64,000 nt of DNA from Campylorhamphus procurvoides (Eukaryota; Chordata; Aves; Passeriformes; Dendrocolaptidae), in NCBI GenBank assembly GCA_013396655.1, contig WBMV01001908.1:325-64324 (forward strand), in the 5' to 3' direction. The notes beneath the pieces were generated by a model that searched no databases, was not told where the DNA came from, and was given only the letters and a program-made list of their open reading frames with translations. Made by a program: the position numbers and the translations under genes. This document shows, piece by piece, positions 23,101-35,300 of this stretch (its first letter is position 1; each line of letters starts with the position of its first letter).

Positions 23101-26100
23101 AGGTGTAACTCACCATGAAAAAGACTAATCTACTCACTGCAACATTACTGTGGGATACCACAAGACAGCTGTGGCACATGACAGGAGTATGACAAGGTAT
23201 CATATGAAAACTAAGATACAGACTTACAGAGCTAGGCACATCAACCACATTTGCCTTCTTTGGGGTTGACTATAAAGAGAGAAAACTAACACAGACTGAC
23301 CAGAACATTACAGCTACTTTAGAAAGGATTTGAGCAACAGGCCCCTACATACTCACCTACCTTCACAGACACAACACACAGCTCAAAAACATCTCTTTAA
23401 CTGATACAACTCAAGAACTCCTGGTGGCAGAGGCTCACTGGACTATGCTACATAGATGAGTCTGGATGATCAGAAGAGCCTAGTGTGGATTCGCAGTCTC
23501 AAAATGCACCATTATAGTAACCTCTTTCCACACACAAACACTTCTCACCCATAATTTCCCTCATCCCATTTCTGTGTACCCTCTAGGCTGCTACCACACG
23601 TGACAATGCCACACATCACCATTTGATCCATGCAGAGTGGAGAAAACATTCTGTCCATGCCAGGAGAATGAAGCCTTTCACAGAAACTCTCCACAAATCT
23701 CATCTCCAGCTGCTCCTGGGCCCCTTTCTGCAGATCCAGCAGACCATCAAGTGGAGCTGTTTTTGTTGGGGGCCAGGGGCTTGGGCCACCGCTGCTCAAA
23801 TTTCTCAAAGAAGTGCTCATCGGTGAAGGGGCCGCTGTGGACAATGGCATCCAGGATGAAGTATAACGCTGCTATCATGCCACTGATGAGGAAGAATGGC
23901 AGGAAAGGCTTGAAGTGTTTCAAGCACTGCTTCACCAAGGCACACATGAAGCATGAGGAGTCAGGAACAAATCCCAGTGATCCTGCTTGTGTCTCCTGCC
24001 AGCACCTCCTGTTTGGGAGCTGTAGGGCAATGGGTCTGTTCGGGTGGAGGGAGACACTGAGAGCAGATGCTGGTGAGTGAAATGTGAAGCCCAAGCCAGT
24101 AGAGGTTACTTGGCAGGAGTGCAAGTGAAGGCAGATGAAGGGCAGTGAGGAATAAATAGAAGATGTCTTGTTACTTGTGCAGAGATCATAAGCCTCAGCC
24201 TGTTAAACGATTGCGCCACAGCAAAGAGGATACAATTCCACCCCTGTCCAGCTCTCCCCCAGCCTCCAGCACTGAGCACATACCAGCGGCTCAGTTTTCA
24301 GCCCCAGAACCAGTGCTGTTGGCATGGCTGTTTTTGTGCTGCACTGCCTCTGCCCTCAGGCAGCACACCCCACAGTAGAAACGGTGGGGAAACCCAAGGA
24401 CAAAACACATGAAGTCATGTGTAGGCCACGGGTTTCCCCACTATATTTACCAGAAGCAGGCTGAAGCAGAGGAATGGAAAGAGACATCCTTAAGAGACCT
24501 TAACTTGATATGTATAACAGACTTGCTACTGCCCAGCTGCAGAACAAGGTACTCCAGTGGATGCAGGAATGCAGGAGCACAGGTCTTTGAGGGCTGGAGA
24601 CATCCATGTGCCTGTGGGCTCTACTACTTGGTAGTCAATGGAGAGAAGTGAATGATGGGAAAGCAGTGTGAGATCAGCCACAGTCTCTCAAACCCAAGGG
24701 ATCTGGTCAGCACAGCTATTGTCAGCTCCTCCAGAACAAGGATTCAGGAATCCACGCTGCAGTGGAGAAGACCTCTTCACTTCAGTCAGTACTGTGGAGA
24801 CCCAACTTTTAGTGCTTTACACCAGGAGTTTTTAAAGACACCATAGGGAAAGAAACATCAGTCCCACTTGCCAACAGGGAAGCTGAGGCATAGAGCAGTG
24901 CCCTGCCCTGACACAACTGACTGCACTCCAGTTCAATACTCTGCCTGTTAGGCTGCATCAGTATTCAGCGATTCCCAAATTTAACATTACCCCGGTCAGG
25001 GCACATGAGTTCAGAAACAGACAAGAAAACTCAGCCAGTCACACTCCACACTTTCATCTCCAGACACTGAATCTCCTGAGAACATGTGGCACTGCAGTGC
25101 TCACACGCAGGGACTGATTCCTTCCCTCCACATGCAGGAGGACACTGTGAAGGGGAGATGACAGCAGCAGAAAAAAGGACTGGGAGCACAGAGCTCATCC
25201 TACAAACACAGTTACATCCTGCTGTCTTCCAGGAACTGCTGCTGTTTGGGGTCATGGCCCCAGTTGCCCTGAGCCCTCCCTCTTTGCAAGAAGGCAGCAC
25301 AGGACAGAGTGGGCTGCTACACTCACCCTCTGCGCTGCTCAGCCAGCGAGCTGCCACGGGTCAGGGCAAACATGTCAAAGTCTTCTTCCAGCTTGCCAGA
25401 GGTGTCAAGGGAGTGCAGCCCTGCACTTACACTGCTCGAGCCCAGGTCTGTGGGAGAGAGAAGGATGAATGGTAGCTCAGAGCAGTAAATGAAGGGCTGT
25501 GGCTAGAAGAGTGCTAGATGGAAAGCTATCATCAGACCAGGCTGAACTGTTCTAGGCCCACTCTTGTATCCTGCCCTTCAGCTGCAGCACAGGCTATGCG
25601 TGTGTGCAGTGTTGTGAGTGAAGTAACAGAAGCAGTTTCTTTGCCTGCTCAGTAGATATTTTTGGCTCAGTCTCAGACAGAAGCATCATCATCAATTTAC
25701 TGCACTGATGCTGAAGGCTAGATGTTCCTGACCATTTTGGACAGCTTGGGAGAGAATTGCTCCATAACCTGTGGAAGACCTGTGCTTCTGGGCAAACACC
25801 TCTGAGACAGATGAGTGGATTTTCATGACTCAGGCATCATCTGAAAAAACCCTGACTTGAAAAATATCTCAACTGGCTTGTCTGTAAAAACAGTATTGCC
25901 AATTTTCTATAGCTGCATCTGAGCTGCACTGAATGTGCTCACAGCTAGTGAGAGCTTCAGGCAGTGCTATGTAGGCTGCTGGCATGTCTTGAAGAACCCT
26001 CAGGACCATTCAGGCTTTTTGAGTAAACAACCTGTCAAATCATGGGTCCTGAGCCCAAGACGCTCTTGGCTGCCTTCACAGCATAGCTTCAGCTGCTTTT

Positions 26101-29100
26101 CTTTTCTAGACCTCAAAGGTCAGCCTGACACCACACAGCAAGACAGGCAACCAGGCAATGCTGTCAGATATGCAGATGGAGCAATTTTATCCCCTACCCT
26201 GGTGGAAAGCCTAGTCCTTAGCCACAGACTAATGCTGAGGTTCTTCTTAAGTCATGCCCACCTCCTGCACAATCTGAGGTGTGGATGCCAAGACATATGC
26301 TTGAGTGCCTTGGGGCATATACAAGTTTCTTCATGAGTTTATTAGTTGAAAACACATACTATTTCTCTAAGTTACTCTATGAATGTGACTAAATAATTCT
26401 GGGAGATGATTCAAGGGCAGGAAAGGATTTCCAAAGCAGCACAGGAGAAAGACTGAGGGGAAAACTGCATGGAAACATACTCATTCCAGCCAGCTGAGAG
26501 GAAAGGTTGTTGGTGACTTCAGGCTGTTTCAATGCAGGAGTACTGGGTCCTAGATCAATCAAGCTGTTCTCTGCTTCATTTGATGCCTTTGGAGGGAAAA
26601 AAAAGATGGTGAAGAGTTTCTGAAGCTTGGACACCCTGACCCTACAATCCTATCTCATTAATACTGGAGAGGAAAACCCTTCTACACCCATTGAAAGATA
26701 CCAGTTGTGAAGCCTCTCCTTGTGAGAACGGGTACAGTGATCAGAGAACTGGCTGGGAATAGTGTCCTGGGGCAGGAGATGCCTTGGTAGCCAGCCTCCC
26801 AGCTCTGCTGGATGCCAATAAGTAGGGTAGATGTTGGTTCAAAGGACAGGGCAGTGCTCAGAGAAGGCTCACACAGGAATTGGTCCTCTCAATATTCAGT
26901 ACTGGAAAATCATAACTGCTGCTGCTCTGCTCCTGCATTTTGCATGAGAGGAAAGCTCCCACAGGCAGGGAGGGAGAGGCTAGCAGTGGGAACTGGAGTG
27001 TCCTGCCCACCAGATGATCTGGTGCAGCTTGGCTGGGAGAGCAAAGCCTACCACTTCTAAGCGGGGCAGACTGAACCTCTCTCCAGTTCAGCAGGGCAAA
27101 GTTGGACCTGTGGCATGCAAACTGAGCTGCACAGAGGGAAAGTTACTCTGACTTACCTTGACAGGCTGTCCTGTCCGGAGACGCTCAAACCTGCAAGAAA
27201 GAGTACAGGATACATTTCAATAGCATGTGCTTATTCACTCATAGGTTTCTTAGAAGATTTGGCTCAGTCTGCCCCTTCCTAGGTAATAGGAAAGGGCAAC
27301 CATGGCTCAGGGCCCCATTTCCCCTTAAGACTGAAGACACCAGAACAAAACCCAGAGAGCTGATGTCTTCTGAGACAGGAAGCTTTTTGTGATCCTTCAG
27401 AGCTACTCCTAACCAAAATGGTTTAAACATAGCTCTCCATACAGACACAAGGACTAAATTCCTCATATTTCATCACAGTGAAGGGATGTGTTTGATGAAA
27501 TGGAAGAAAAAAAAGGGGTGCTGATGCCACCTGGGCAATTTCTGTCCCCATATGCCTCAGACCTAGAAAACCAGCTCTTTCCATACAATTCCCTCCTTCT
27601 TCTGGGTTATGTCACAGGGATATCTTTATGTTCCATCAGTAACACACAGCAGTCTCGAAGAGACAGAAATTATTCAGCAAAAACTAAAAACTGGCTTTGT
27701 TCTCAGAGATGGATGATACGTCTTGAGCATTATGCTTATGGATAGATCAAAAGGGTGGGATAGGCAGCCTTCAAGGGGCAGTAAGCTCTTGTGTGAGAGC
27801 AGGGCAGAGAAGGGGGGAGAGGTACCGTTCATGGCGCAGAAACACATTATTAAGGTTGTCATTGATGAGGAGCAGCTCCTCAGTGAGTTGCTCATGCAGG
27901 ACACGGGGAATCAGCTCCAGTACACGCTGCTGCATGGCTCTGCATGTCCGATTCAGCTCCTGTTCAAAGCAAGGGGAAGTTACCACAAAGGTCACAGTAA
28001 GGCTGAGCACTCACAGATTTGGGAGTCTGACTGGAATAGACGGACCCCAGAGGCTACTGGGATCTATCAGGAACTGTTGATAGGCAACAAATATTGGTAT
28101 GAGAGGTAAAATGAGTCCGAGCTTTACATGGAATAATTGTATGCTTTTTGTGTGACACATCACCCGAAAAGAGAGGCCCTTGGAGACAAGTCCTCATGTG
28201 AAACAATTCCAGCCTCAGTAGTGCAGCTTCCTTCCACCACTGAAACTCTACCTTCCCTGTGTTTCCCTTATCCCATTACTCCCTCATAAGCCCCACATTA
28301 AACTGTCCAGTTGTTCCCCACGCCTGGCATGCATCATGCCTCAGCCCATCAAGTCATTGCTAAATTTTGCTGCATTGTGCCAGCCCTCCACCCTGCCAGT
28401 GCTCCTTACTTGCAGCAGCTCCAGGTCAGAAGGCTCGGCCTGGGATGGCACAAGCTCCGTCAACATCTCTGACATGACCTTTGTGTTCCCATTCACCACT
28501 TCCAGCTCACTGCGCAGCTTCCCAATCTGCAAAAGGGAAGGGAAGTGACAGCTCCACCTGGGAAGACTGGGGAGGTAGCTGAGATAGCTCTGAATGGCAG
28601 CAAATAGCACCACATGTACATATACATTCACAGAGCCGAAGGGAACAACCACTGGGGCATTCATTTGTCACCACTGAGTTTAGCTCTCAGGAGCTTCCAG
28701 CAGAATCTCCACTACTTATCATCAAGTTCATTTGCTGGTAACAGATGCCAGACCCTCACCTGGGACTGTTGGCCACTAGCCTAGACTTGAATTTTAATAG
28801 CCAGCACAGGCTGCTGTTATGATTCAAATCTCTCTCCAGCTAGAGGCTCCTGTGAGGCAGCCACTTAAATGGTTTAATTTCCAAAGTGGTGTAAGAGAAA
28901 AAAATTAATTCCCATTCAACAGGGGAGCCTCAGCTAAATGTGCAGGTGAAGCTTTATCCCTCTGGTTTCACAAGCTGCTAATGAACCTCTTTGGAACAGT
29001 TCCTACCCTCTGTTCTGCAATGGAATGCAACATGCCAACAGCTGGAGGTTTGGTGCTGAACCTGGTGTCAATATGAAGTCAGGGTGAGGAAGGAGAAAAG

Positions 29101-32100
29101 AGAATGGAGAAACAAGTGAGGAAGCCCTGACCTTTGGAAACCACATAGCCAGACAGGGTTGATTCATAAGCAGTGAAGCAAGACAAACAAAGATGATAAG
29201 GAGGCACTTACTGAGCAAGCTTTTGCTGAACTGCATTACAAAGACCTTGCTCTAAATCTCCATGTCTCAGGTCCCTGCTTCCCTATAGTCTCTACCGGCA
29301 GGCAGCCCTGTCTTTGGAAAACATAACCACTCCAAGGTTGTGGTATCCCAGCTCATCACTGTGACCACGATGGAGCTCTGGGAAGCTATTGAGGGACTGT
29401 GCTTTAGAAGAACGGCTCTTGAAGGCAGAGGCTGGGGAAGGACCAGAAAGCAGTCCCAGAGCAGTGTTTGTGAAACAGCCCCAAACACAGGGAGAGCCAG
29501 CAATATCACAGGGCTTGTGTCCGACTCACCTGCTCTGGTGTGGGTGTGATGGGTGCATCGCTGGACGTGCCCCTCCCAGTGGGCAGAGTGACAGGGTGGA
29601 GGATGGACTCTATCTGCTGAGGGGAGTTGACTGCAGGTAAGTTCTGTCCGGACTGAGAGTCGGAGCTATACACAGTCTACAGAGGTGGGAAAAATTACAG
29701 AGAAGGAGATGTTAGACACTCAGACCTGACAGGGCACTGCAATTAGAGGAGAAATGCTGATGGCAACTCCTCATCTGCTTTCAATAACACTTGGCTGTCC
29801 TGGAGATTTTCACTCTCCAAAAGCCCTCTAAATGAAAGATAGAGTTCCTGAAGTCCCCTCATAGCTCCAGAATGGCAGCTGCCCAACATTCCTCTGTTCA
29901 GCAATGCTTCCATACCCTCTGTGGTGTGTGAATGGGTGACAGCATGTCCAGATCAGTCATGGGGAACTCTAGGCCCTTCCGTCTCAGGTCTTCATAGACA
30001 GCAACAACACCAGTCAAGTCTGGTGAGCTGCGGAAGGCATCCGCCCAGGACTGGGGAGAAGGAGACAGCACAGCCCATCATCATTTACATACTCTTCTGT
30101 ACAAAAACAGAAAGACAAACACTCTCTGAACTGGTGGAGATGTTCACACTCCTTGGCTCACCTGTATGAGGGTCAGCACCTTATCATGCACTATTGCAGG
30201 TGGGTTGTTCTTCGGCAGGATTGTTCTCACCAGGACACCTTCTACAAAGTCCTGGCTGGACACAAGGACATGGAAGCGATGTCCACAGTTTTTGACGCAT
30301 GTCTCCAGGACCTTCAAAGGCAATGAAGCATTTGCTATAGCCTACTCTGCCTACATGCGTTTGCCTTGTTGGCTTTAGGTACATGTGTCTTTTCAGCATG
30401 TGCACTAAAGCTTGTATTCAAAAAGAGCCCTGACCACTCACCGTCAAAGCCAGCATAACTTCATGGAAGTTCTTATTCCCTACAATTCTCTTCTTAATGG
30501 CTCGGAAGGCATCTTTGGGCCTGAAGGAGAAACAAGATGAAGAAAGATCATCATAAGGTTGAGACCCACCTACAGTAAGGCAAAGCAAAACAGCCACTGG
30601 CTCTGGATGACTCATACTCATCAGGTGTCTTTTCCCACCATGTTTTCAGGGTGGATTGAAGCAAAGACTGGTAAAGCAGCTTCTGCCTGTGGTTCTGCAA
30701 GACAAGTGGGGCCCTGCTAATCACAGAATCATTTAGGTGGTTTTTCTTAAGATTGTCAAGTCCAACTGCAAACCTAACACTGCCAAGTACACCACTAAAC
30801 CATGTCCCTGAGTGCTGTTCTTGAAATTGGAGGCCACTGTGCAGATGTCTGCAACAGCTCAAGGTGTTCAGGACACAACAGAGAACAGAGTAAAAACAAT
30901 GCTGGAAACATACAGCTTGGAAGTAGAGCAAAATCCCATGGCAGAGAAACTGAAAAGGAGGAGATCACAGAATAGCTTGGCATGGATTCAAAAGAGGAAG
31001 GAGAGAGTGAGCTACAGCAATTCCTGTGTTGCTCAGAGAAAAGCTGTTAAACAACATTTCCCTGGAAAAATGGAGACTGAAAAGCTGCAGGGGAAATTCA
31101 GTGGTAAAATCTTGTCTATATCTTGCAGGTAGGGAAGAGAGCAGCAGCACAGCAGGGCCTCCTTAACCACTGTCAGAGGGGAAAAACACCGTGGTCTCAG
31201 ACAACTGTGGTCTTGAGAGGGCACAAATGGATCAACATGCTCTGGCAGAGCACAGGAAAAGAGTCTGAGCTGGAAGAGTGCTAAGGGAGAAGAGTGGGAT
31301 GGAGATATTGAGGCAGTGAGGAGGGAAGGAGTATATCAGCCTGTGGGGCAGCATGGTGCCAATGGATGAGCATTAGCAGGGCAATGGGCGAGCCCATCAT
31401 CCCAGAAAGGAACAGCTGTGTTATCAGGTGCCCAGACCTGAAACAAGGGGCCACACCTCAGGACTGAGAACTGTGGACAGAGACAGGTGTATTTGCACCA
31501 CAGGGACAGCATGAAAACGAAGTGGTGACAGATCCATGACTGAAGATGTCTGACTTTGTTTTCATACAACTGTGAAGCTGAAAACTGCGCTTGCTAATCC
31601 TCTGTCAACATCACTGTGGGGTAGGACAGCAGGAGTGAAACCTACATGTTTTATTCCATGTAGCACCTTCTTTTTTACATGCTGCTCTTGACATCTCCCC
31701 TGTGAGAAGGAGCAGTCTCCCTTGAATTCATTGGCAAATCCCCAGGTCTAGAGTTAACAAGTCTGGCAGATATTTGAACATTTCCCTGCAGGGAGGGGGA
31801 GACAAGGACTCCTCCACCCACTCTGTGTGTCTGAATGACTGTACAGAAAAACACCTGAGAAGCAAACCCCAGCAGGACTTGCACAGTGAGAGGACTGAAT
31901 AGCAGCCTGAGACTTTCCTCTCTCCTCAGTCACCAGCCCGCAGATTTTTACATTCCCAGAGGAAAGAAAGAGAGGGGCATGAAGAAGGAACAAACCAAAG
32001 TGGAAGAATTGCAAATATGCCTTTGGGAGATGGGAGACAGCCTGGCTGGAATCAAGGATTCTCTTGGGACCCTGAAGGACTGTTTGAATGGCTCCCAGTG

Positions 32101-32394
32101 CTCACAAAGATTATACAGAAGCATATAACAAATGCTATGACAGCTTTGCTGTGTCTCCAGGTCTCCTAGCAGAGTCTTGTCTAAGGGAGTGTTGGGAAGC
32201 CTAGCTTATTACCTCCACCAGTGTATGCTATGACTGCAGCCTAGGGCTGTAGCGTTACAGGGTGTGCTGGGACCTGCCGCTGGATATGGACCCTCGCCAG
32301 TTCCCTTACCCTTCTTCAGTCTCATTAATGATGTCACAGATCTCCATGTTGAGAGCCCAGTCCTCGCTCCGTAGGGACCCATCAGTAGCTCTCT
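19992..32394 (-). CDS. TOM1: TOM1, target of myb1 membrane trafficking protein (exons 2-15; exon 1 in assembly gap)
   Basis: TOM1 is an endosomal ubiquitin-binding adaptor that works with TOLLIP, clathrin and myosin VI in cargo sorting and autophagosome maturation. Fourteen coding exons are visible: 32394-32310, 30520-30442, 30311-30162, 30050-29916, 29676-29530, 28526-28410, 27959-27826, 27190-27157, 26586-26481, 25447-25327, 22937-22862, 20673-20614, 20276-20240 and 20140-19992. Phases match at every junction and the visible coding length is 1430 nt. Human TOM1 exon 1 encodes about 17 residues, which would bring the total to about 493 aa against 492 in human. The first six visible exons hold the VHS domain and linker. 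The next three hold the GAT domain (ubiquitin and TOLLIP binding). The C-terminal half carries the LAGMNLG and FDMFALTRG segments and the [12 protein letters not shown] motif in the region that contacts myosin VI. The protein ends DDAMFAL. The first exon and promoter are absent because of the gap at 39223-39776. Confidence 0.96.
20240..20276 (-). CDS. TOM1: TOM1 exon 14, 37-nt small exon
   Basis: It encodes [12 protein letters not shown] plus one base, corresponding to human GNDAEEPKGVTSE. Acceptor CTCTAG|GGA, donor AAG|GTAAGA. Confidence 0.92.
20614..20673 (-). CDS. TOM1: TOM1 exon 13, myosin VI-binding region
   Basis: It encodes 20 residues, [20 protein letters not shown]. The [12 protein letters not shown] part matches the conserved TOM1 C-terminal motif in the region reported to bind myosin VI. 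Acceptor TCCTAG|ATG, donor GTG|GTAAGT. Confidence 0.94.
20677..22861 (-). other. TOM1: TOM1 intron 12
   Basis: About 2.2 kb with no further exon, repeat element or RNA gene that I can support. Confidence 0.7.
22862..22937 (-). CDS. TOM1: TOM1 exon 12
   Basis: It encodes [20 protein letters not shown] then QNTGT, close to human [20 protein letters not shown]. Acceptor TTTCAG|GGT, donor ACA|GTAAGT. Confidence 0.95.
23747..23947 (-). CDS. Unrecognised 66-codon membrane microprotein ORF inside TOM1 intron 11
   Basis: The ORF lies between TOM1 exons 11 and 12 on the same strand. It starts [20 protein letters not shown], continues through a hydrophobic helix (about residues 14-36) and ends with a charged, aromatic tail ([15 protein letters not shown]) before TGA. 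Third codon positions are mostly G or C across the whole ORF, unlike flanking intron DNA, which is the mark of selected coding sequence. The first ATG has a weak context (T at -3). The frame stays open 5' of it, so it may instead be a terminal exon entered by splicing. An AG at 24022-24021 would accept TOM1 exon 11 in the correct phase and give an alternative membrane-anchored C-terminus. I do not recognise the family. Confidence 0.5.
   Translation of the reverse strand: MCALVKQCLKHFKPFLPFFLISGMIAALYFILDAIVHSGPFTDEHFFEKFEQRWPKPLAPNKNSST
25327..25447 (-). CDS. TOM1: TOM1 exon 11
   Basis: It encodes [14 protein letters not shown] through [17 protein letters not shown]. The junction codon with exon 12 gives Gly where human TOM1 has Glu (RKEVKYE). 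Acceptor CCACAG|ACC, donor AGG|GTGAGT. Confidence 0.93.
26481..26586 (-). CDS. TOM1: TOM1 exon 10
   Basis: It encodes [14 protein letters not shown] through NLSSQLAGM plus one base. The LIDLGP segment resembles a clathrin-box type motif region of TOM1. Acceptor CCAAAG|GCA, donor TGA|GTATGT. Confidence 0.94.
27157..27190 (-). CDS. TOM1: TOM1 exon 9, 34-nt small exon
   Basis: It encodes (R)[11 protein letters not shown], matching the human RFERFRTGQTTK. It is only 34 nt and invisible to ORF searches, but both splice sites (TTGCAG|GTT, AAG|GTAAGT) and the phase fit. Confidence 0.93.
27826..27959 (-). CDS. TOM1: TOM1 exon 8, GAT domain
   Basis: It encodes [18 protein letters not shown] through NNVFLRHER, the ubiquitin- and TOLLIP-binding GAT helices, nearly identical to human. 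Acceptor GAACAG|GAG, donor ACG|GTACCT. Confidence 0.96.
28410..28526 (-). CDS. TOM1: TOM1 exon 7, GAT domain
   Basis: It encodes 39 residues, [20 protein letters not shown] through SDLELLQ, the first GAT helices. Acceptor TTGCAG|ATT, donor CAA|GTAAGG. Confidence 0.96.
29530..29676 (-). CDS. TOM1: TOM1 exon 6, linker
   Basis: It encodes 49 residues from [12 protein letters not shown] to PITPTPEQ, a Ser/Pro-rich disordered linker that diverges strongly from mammals except at its ends. Acceptor CTGTAG|ACT, donor CAG|GTGAGT. Confidence 0.92.
29916..30050 (-). CDS. TOM1: TOM1 exon 5, end of VHS domain
   Basis: It encodes [16 protein letters not shown] to LSPIHTPQR, the last VHS helix and the start of the linker. 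Acceptor CCCCAG|TCC, donor AGG|GTATGG. Confidence 0.96.
30162..30311 (-). CDS. TOM1: TOM1 exon 4, VHS domain
   Basis: It encodes 50 residues from [17 protein letters not shown] to VLTLIQ, including [12 protein letters not shown], a strongly conserved VHS segment. Acceptor TTGAAG|GTC, donor CAG|GTGAGC. Confidence 0.96.
30442..30520 (-). CDS. TOM1: TOM1 exon 3, VHS domain
   Basis: It encodes [20 protein letters not shown] then VMLALT, nearly identical to human TOM1. Acceptor CCTTCAG|GCC, donor ACG|GTGAGT. Confidence 0.96.
30719..30835 (-). mobile_element. CR1 LINE 3' fragment in TOM1 intron 2
   Basis: The plus strand reads the reverse complement of a CR1 3' end: AATCACAGAATCATTTAGG, then AAGTCCAACTGCAAACCTAA, CTGCCAAGTACACCACTAA and CCATGTCCCTGAGTGC. 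It is a short copy of a different CR1 subfamily from the 17-kb element. Confidence 0.85.
32310..32394 (-). CDS. TOM1: TOM1 exon 2, start of VHS domain
   Basis: It encodes [20 protein letters not shown] to DIINETEEG, the first helices of the VHS domain. The exon enters with two bases of a Glu codon, so the missing exon 1 must end with one base (G). Acceptor TTTCAG|AGAG, donor AGG|GTAAGG. Confidence 0.95.
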
Positions 32395-35300
32395 CTGAAA
32401 AACAGAAACCAAGACAGGGTAGGGCTAAGAGCAGCCCTGGCACTCTCACGGGCTGCTGTTAAGCTCTCACAACACCCCACATCCCAGCCTCTTTCTCCCT
32501 GGCTTCCACTACAACACAAAAGGAGGCTAATGCAGCTGCAAATTCCGGGTCACCAAGTGCTCCCCACTAGGTGTCAGCACCGCAGAGCACATCGATGGTG
32601 CTGGGATGGGTGGGTGCTCCACTTCGCCCATGCCGCCCATGCTACTGACGCAGGTGCGAAGGGGCTCAGCATGACTTCAGCTCCACAGCTGGGGAAAAGG
32701 GGGCTCATTTGCTTTGTTACTGCAAGGCCAGAAACCGTGAGTTTGGTCCACTCGCACTGACATGGCTCTAATATCAACGGCACCACTCTTGGTTTGTACC
32801 ACATAGGAAGACAAAAGAATCCTCCTTTTTCTGGTACACCAGCCCTATAAAAATAAACAAGGAAATATAAACAACCAAAGCAGAGCTCTCTCTTGTTTAA
32901 CATTTACACCTCTCTCCTGAACTTCTGCCCTCTGGGGAGTGTGGGCAGAAGCAAACTGCAGGCTGAAGTCAAAGCAATAGTGTTTCAGCTTTGATTGTGT
33001 TCCCTTTAATTAGGAATTCCTTAGTCAGCCTTGATGTTATTTATTCAAGGCAGAGATGGGGGAAATGAGCAGCTATTACTGAGAGCACCAGTGTCTCCAC
33101 CCTGTAATCAGTCATGCCTTCCTCCTAGCCACGCCACTGACTGATGCCATTAGGGATACCACCAGCATCTTGGGGAAGGAGAATTGCCAGCAGGGCTGGC
33201 AGGACCCAGGCACTCTCAAGACCGCAGGGAAACACAGAGATAAATGGCAAGCAGAGAAGAAAAACCATTCTACCCAGATCTCCCATCCTACAATACACTT
33301 GACTTAAAGAACTAAAACTGGCCAGACCGGTTTAGCACTTACCAGGTGCTCTTCAGGAGAGCTCAGACCCAACAGAAGTGCCTGCATTTTCAAAACTGCT
33401 GCCCCTGCAAAACCTGGGGCTGTCCCTTGCGCTGTGGGTCCTCTACCCCTTTGGAGAGGCCCTTTCTCTGCAGAGCTGCCTTTTCCTCCTTTTGATCCAG
33501 CAGCTAATGACCCCTGTGTGGGAATGAAATTAAATGCCCATTCGCACAGTAATGAGATAAGGCCATCGCACAGGAAGAAGATCTTTTAACTGCTGCCTGG
33601 CACATCCATCAGGTTTTGTGATGTCCTGTTTTTAAGGGTCAGGCAGAGAGCTATTCACAGCACAGTGCAAGGCAGCCTCTTATACACGTGTCCCTCCCAC
33701 AGATTGCACACCACAGTGTGAAGTTATCTGCACCTTATCGCAATCCAGCCACCACCTTTTCTGTTAGCTGCAGAATATATTGATTACACCGTGATTATGC
33801 TGATTGCCTTGTGGCCACAGCCAGATGGAAGAGGGCAGACAAGGGAAGGAGGCAGAATGCTCTTGAAGCTCTTCCACCTTTTCTAAAGGTCTGGCTACTA
33901 CTGTAATATCCTTAAGGCTTCTTGATTCAGGTGAACTTTTGTTACTTTGAGTACTAATTTTACATAGGAATCCTGATCTCTGGCAGATCCAAGCTTCCTC
34001 AGTGAGGCACAGGAAGTAGTGTTGCATGTGGTGATGTGGTAGAGAATATATCCAGAGCATGTTTGGTGCAGCAGGATATATACTAATCAATAGGTGAAGT
34101 TGTGGTAACACATGGGGAAAATCTTTTCCATTGGGGCACCTTTGGGATCAGGATTCAGTAAAACATCAGAGTTACAGGTTTCCTCCTGCCATGGGACACT
34201 CCACAGACAGCCTTCTCAGCTGGCAGATTCCCACTCAGGTCAATCTGATGGATTTGGCGCACATGGTCACAAAGCCACCCTTCACTTGCACTCTTGTCTG
34301 GGATCCCTTACTCATGACACACCGTGGTTTGAACAACCCAGAATTTTCTCCGTACCATTTGCTGACGCTGGCAATGAATCAGAAAAATCCAACACATAGG
34401 GATTGCTCTGCTGAAAGGGAAGTCTACATCTTCTCTTCTCACACTCCTCTTACTGTACATGGAAGGAAAAACCCTCAACTTGGGAGCAGAGTTGAGCCTG
34501 CTTGGAAGCTCTGAGCTACAGAAGAAACCAAGGACTAAGTATAAACTGCCTTTAACCATCAAGTCCTTGCTGTTCAAACCTCCCCCAACCCTATTCATTC
34601 TAATTACATTGTACACAAACATGAACTGAATCTGCAAACACCCTACCCTCACTTCCCAATGTTTGGTGGCACACCATAACCTGTTCCCCACCACCCCTTT
34701 TCCTCCAAACGCTCCAACCCTGCCAAGGTCAAGCAGTAGGTTTGCTTTTCAGGCAGGAATGCAAACAAACCATGCATGCTCCTTCGCCTGGCTGTGCACT
34801 TACAAGAAAATTTGGCTTCCTCAGAAGTGACACACACTACCCTGCTGTTGCCCCACAATGCTGTGGTCATCCTGCTACCATCACCCCTGTTCATCCAGTC
34901 ATCAAGGAAGAGCTGCAGGAAAGCAGTAATAAATGCAACATAGGCTCATAAAACACAAAGCTGGAAGAGCATTATTAGGGTATATTGAAAAGAAAAATGT
35001 GACGCTGAGGCAATTCCAAGGACAAAGCTTTTGAATCTGTACCCAGTACAGATTAAGGCCTGGCCTATCTGGCCTTGGGAGAGCTGGAGCTAATACCCTT
35101 TTAATCCTCCTTACTCTCTTCCAAGCTCTAAGGGACTGTCCAAGCCTAATAAGATACATTGGAGTTTTCTCCAAAATCCTGAACTTTAGCCTTTTTCTAA
35201 AGCCTGCAGAAGGGAAGGAAACAAAGTCTAATTCATTAGTCACATGAAGGATCAGAGTGGCTGGCCCCATTTCATGAGCTGTAATTAGCACATGAGCTGT

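Noticed and set aside
33343..33387. A 15-codon ATG-to-donor segment (MQALLLGLSSPEEHL, then GTAAGT) upstream of TOM1 exon 2, looking like an alternative first exon
   Set aside because: It ends in phase 0, whereas TOM1 exon 2 needs a first exon ending in phase 1, and it does not resemble the TOM1 N-terminus. At best it is a non-productive alternative exon.
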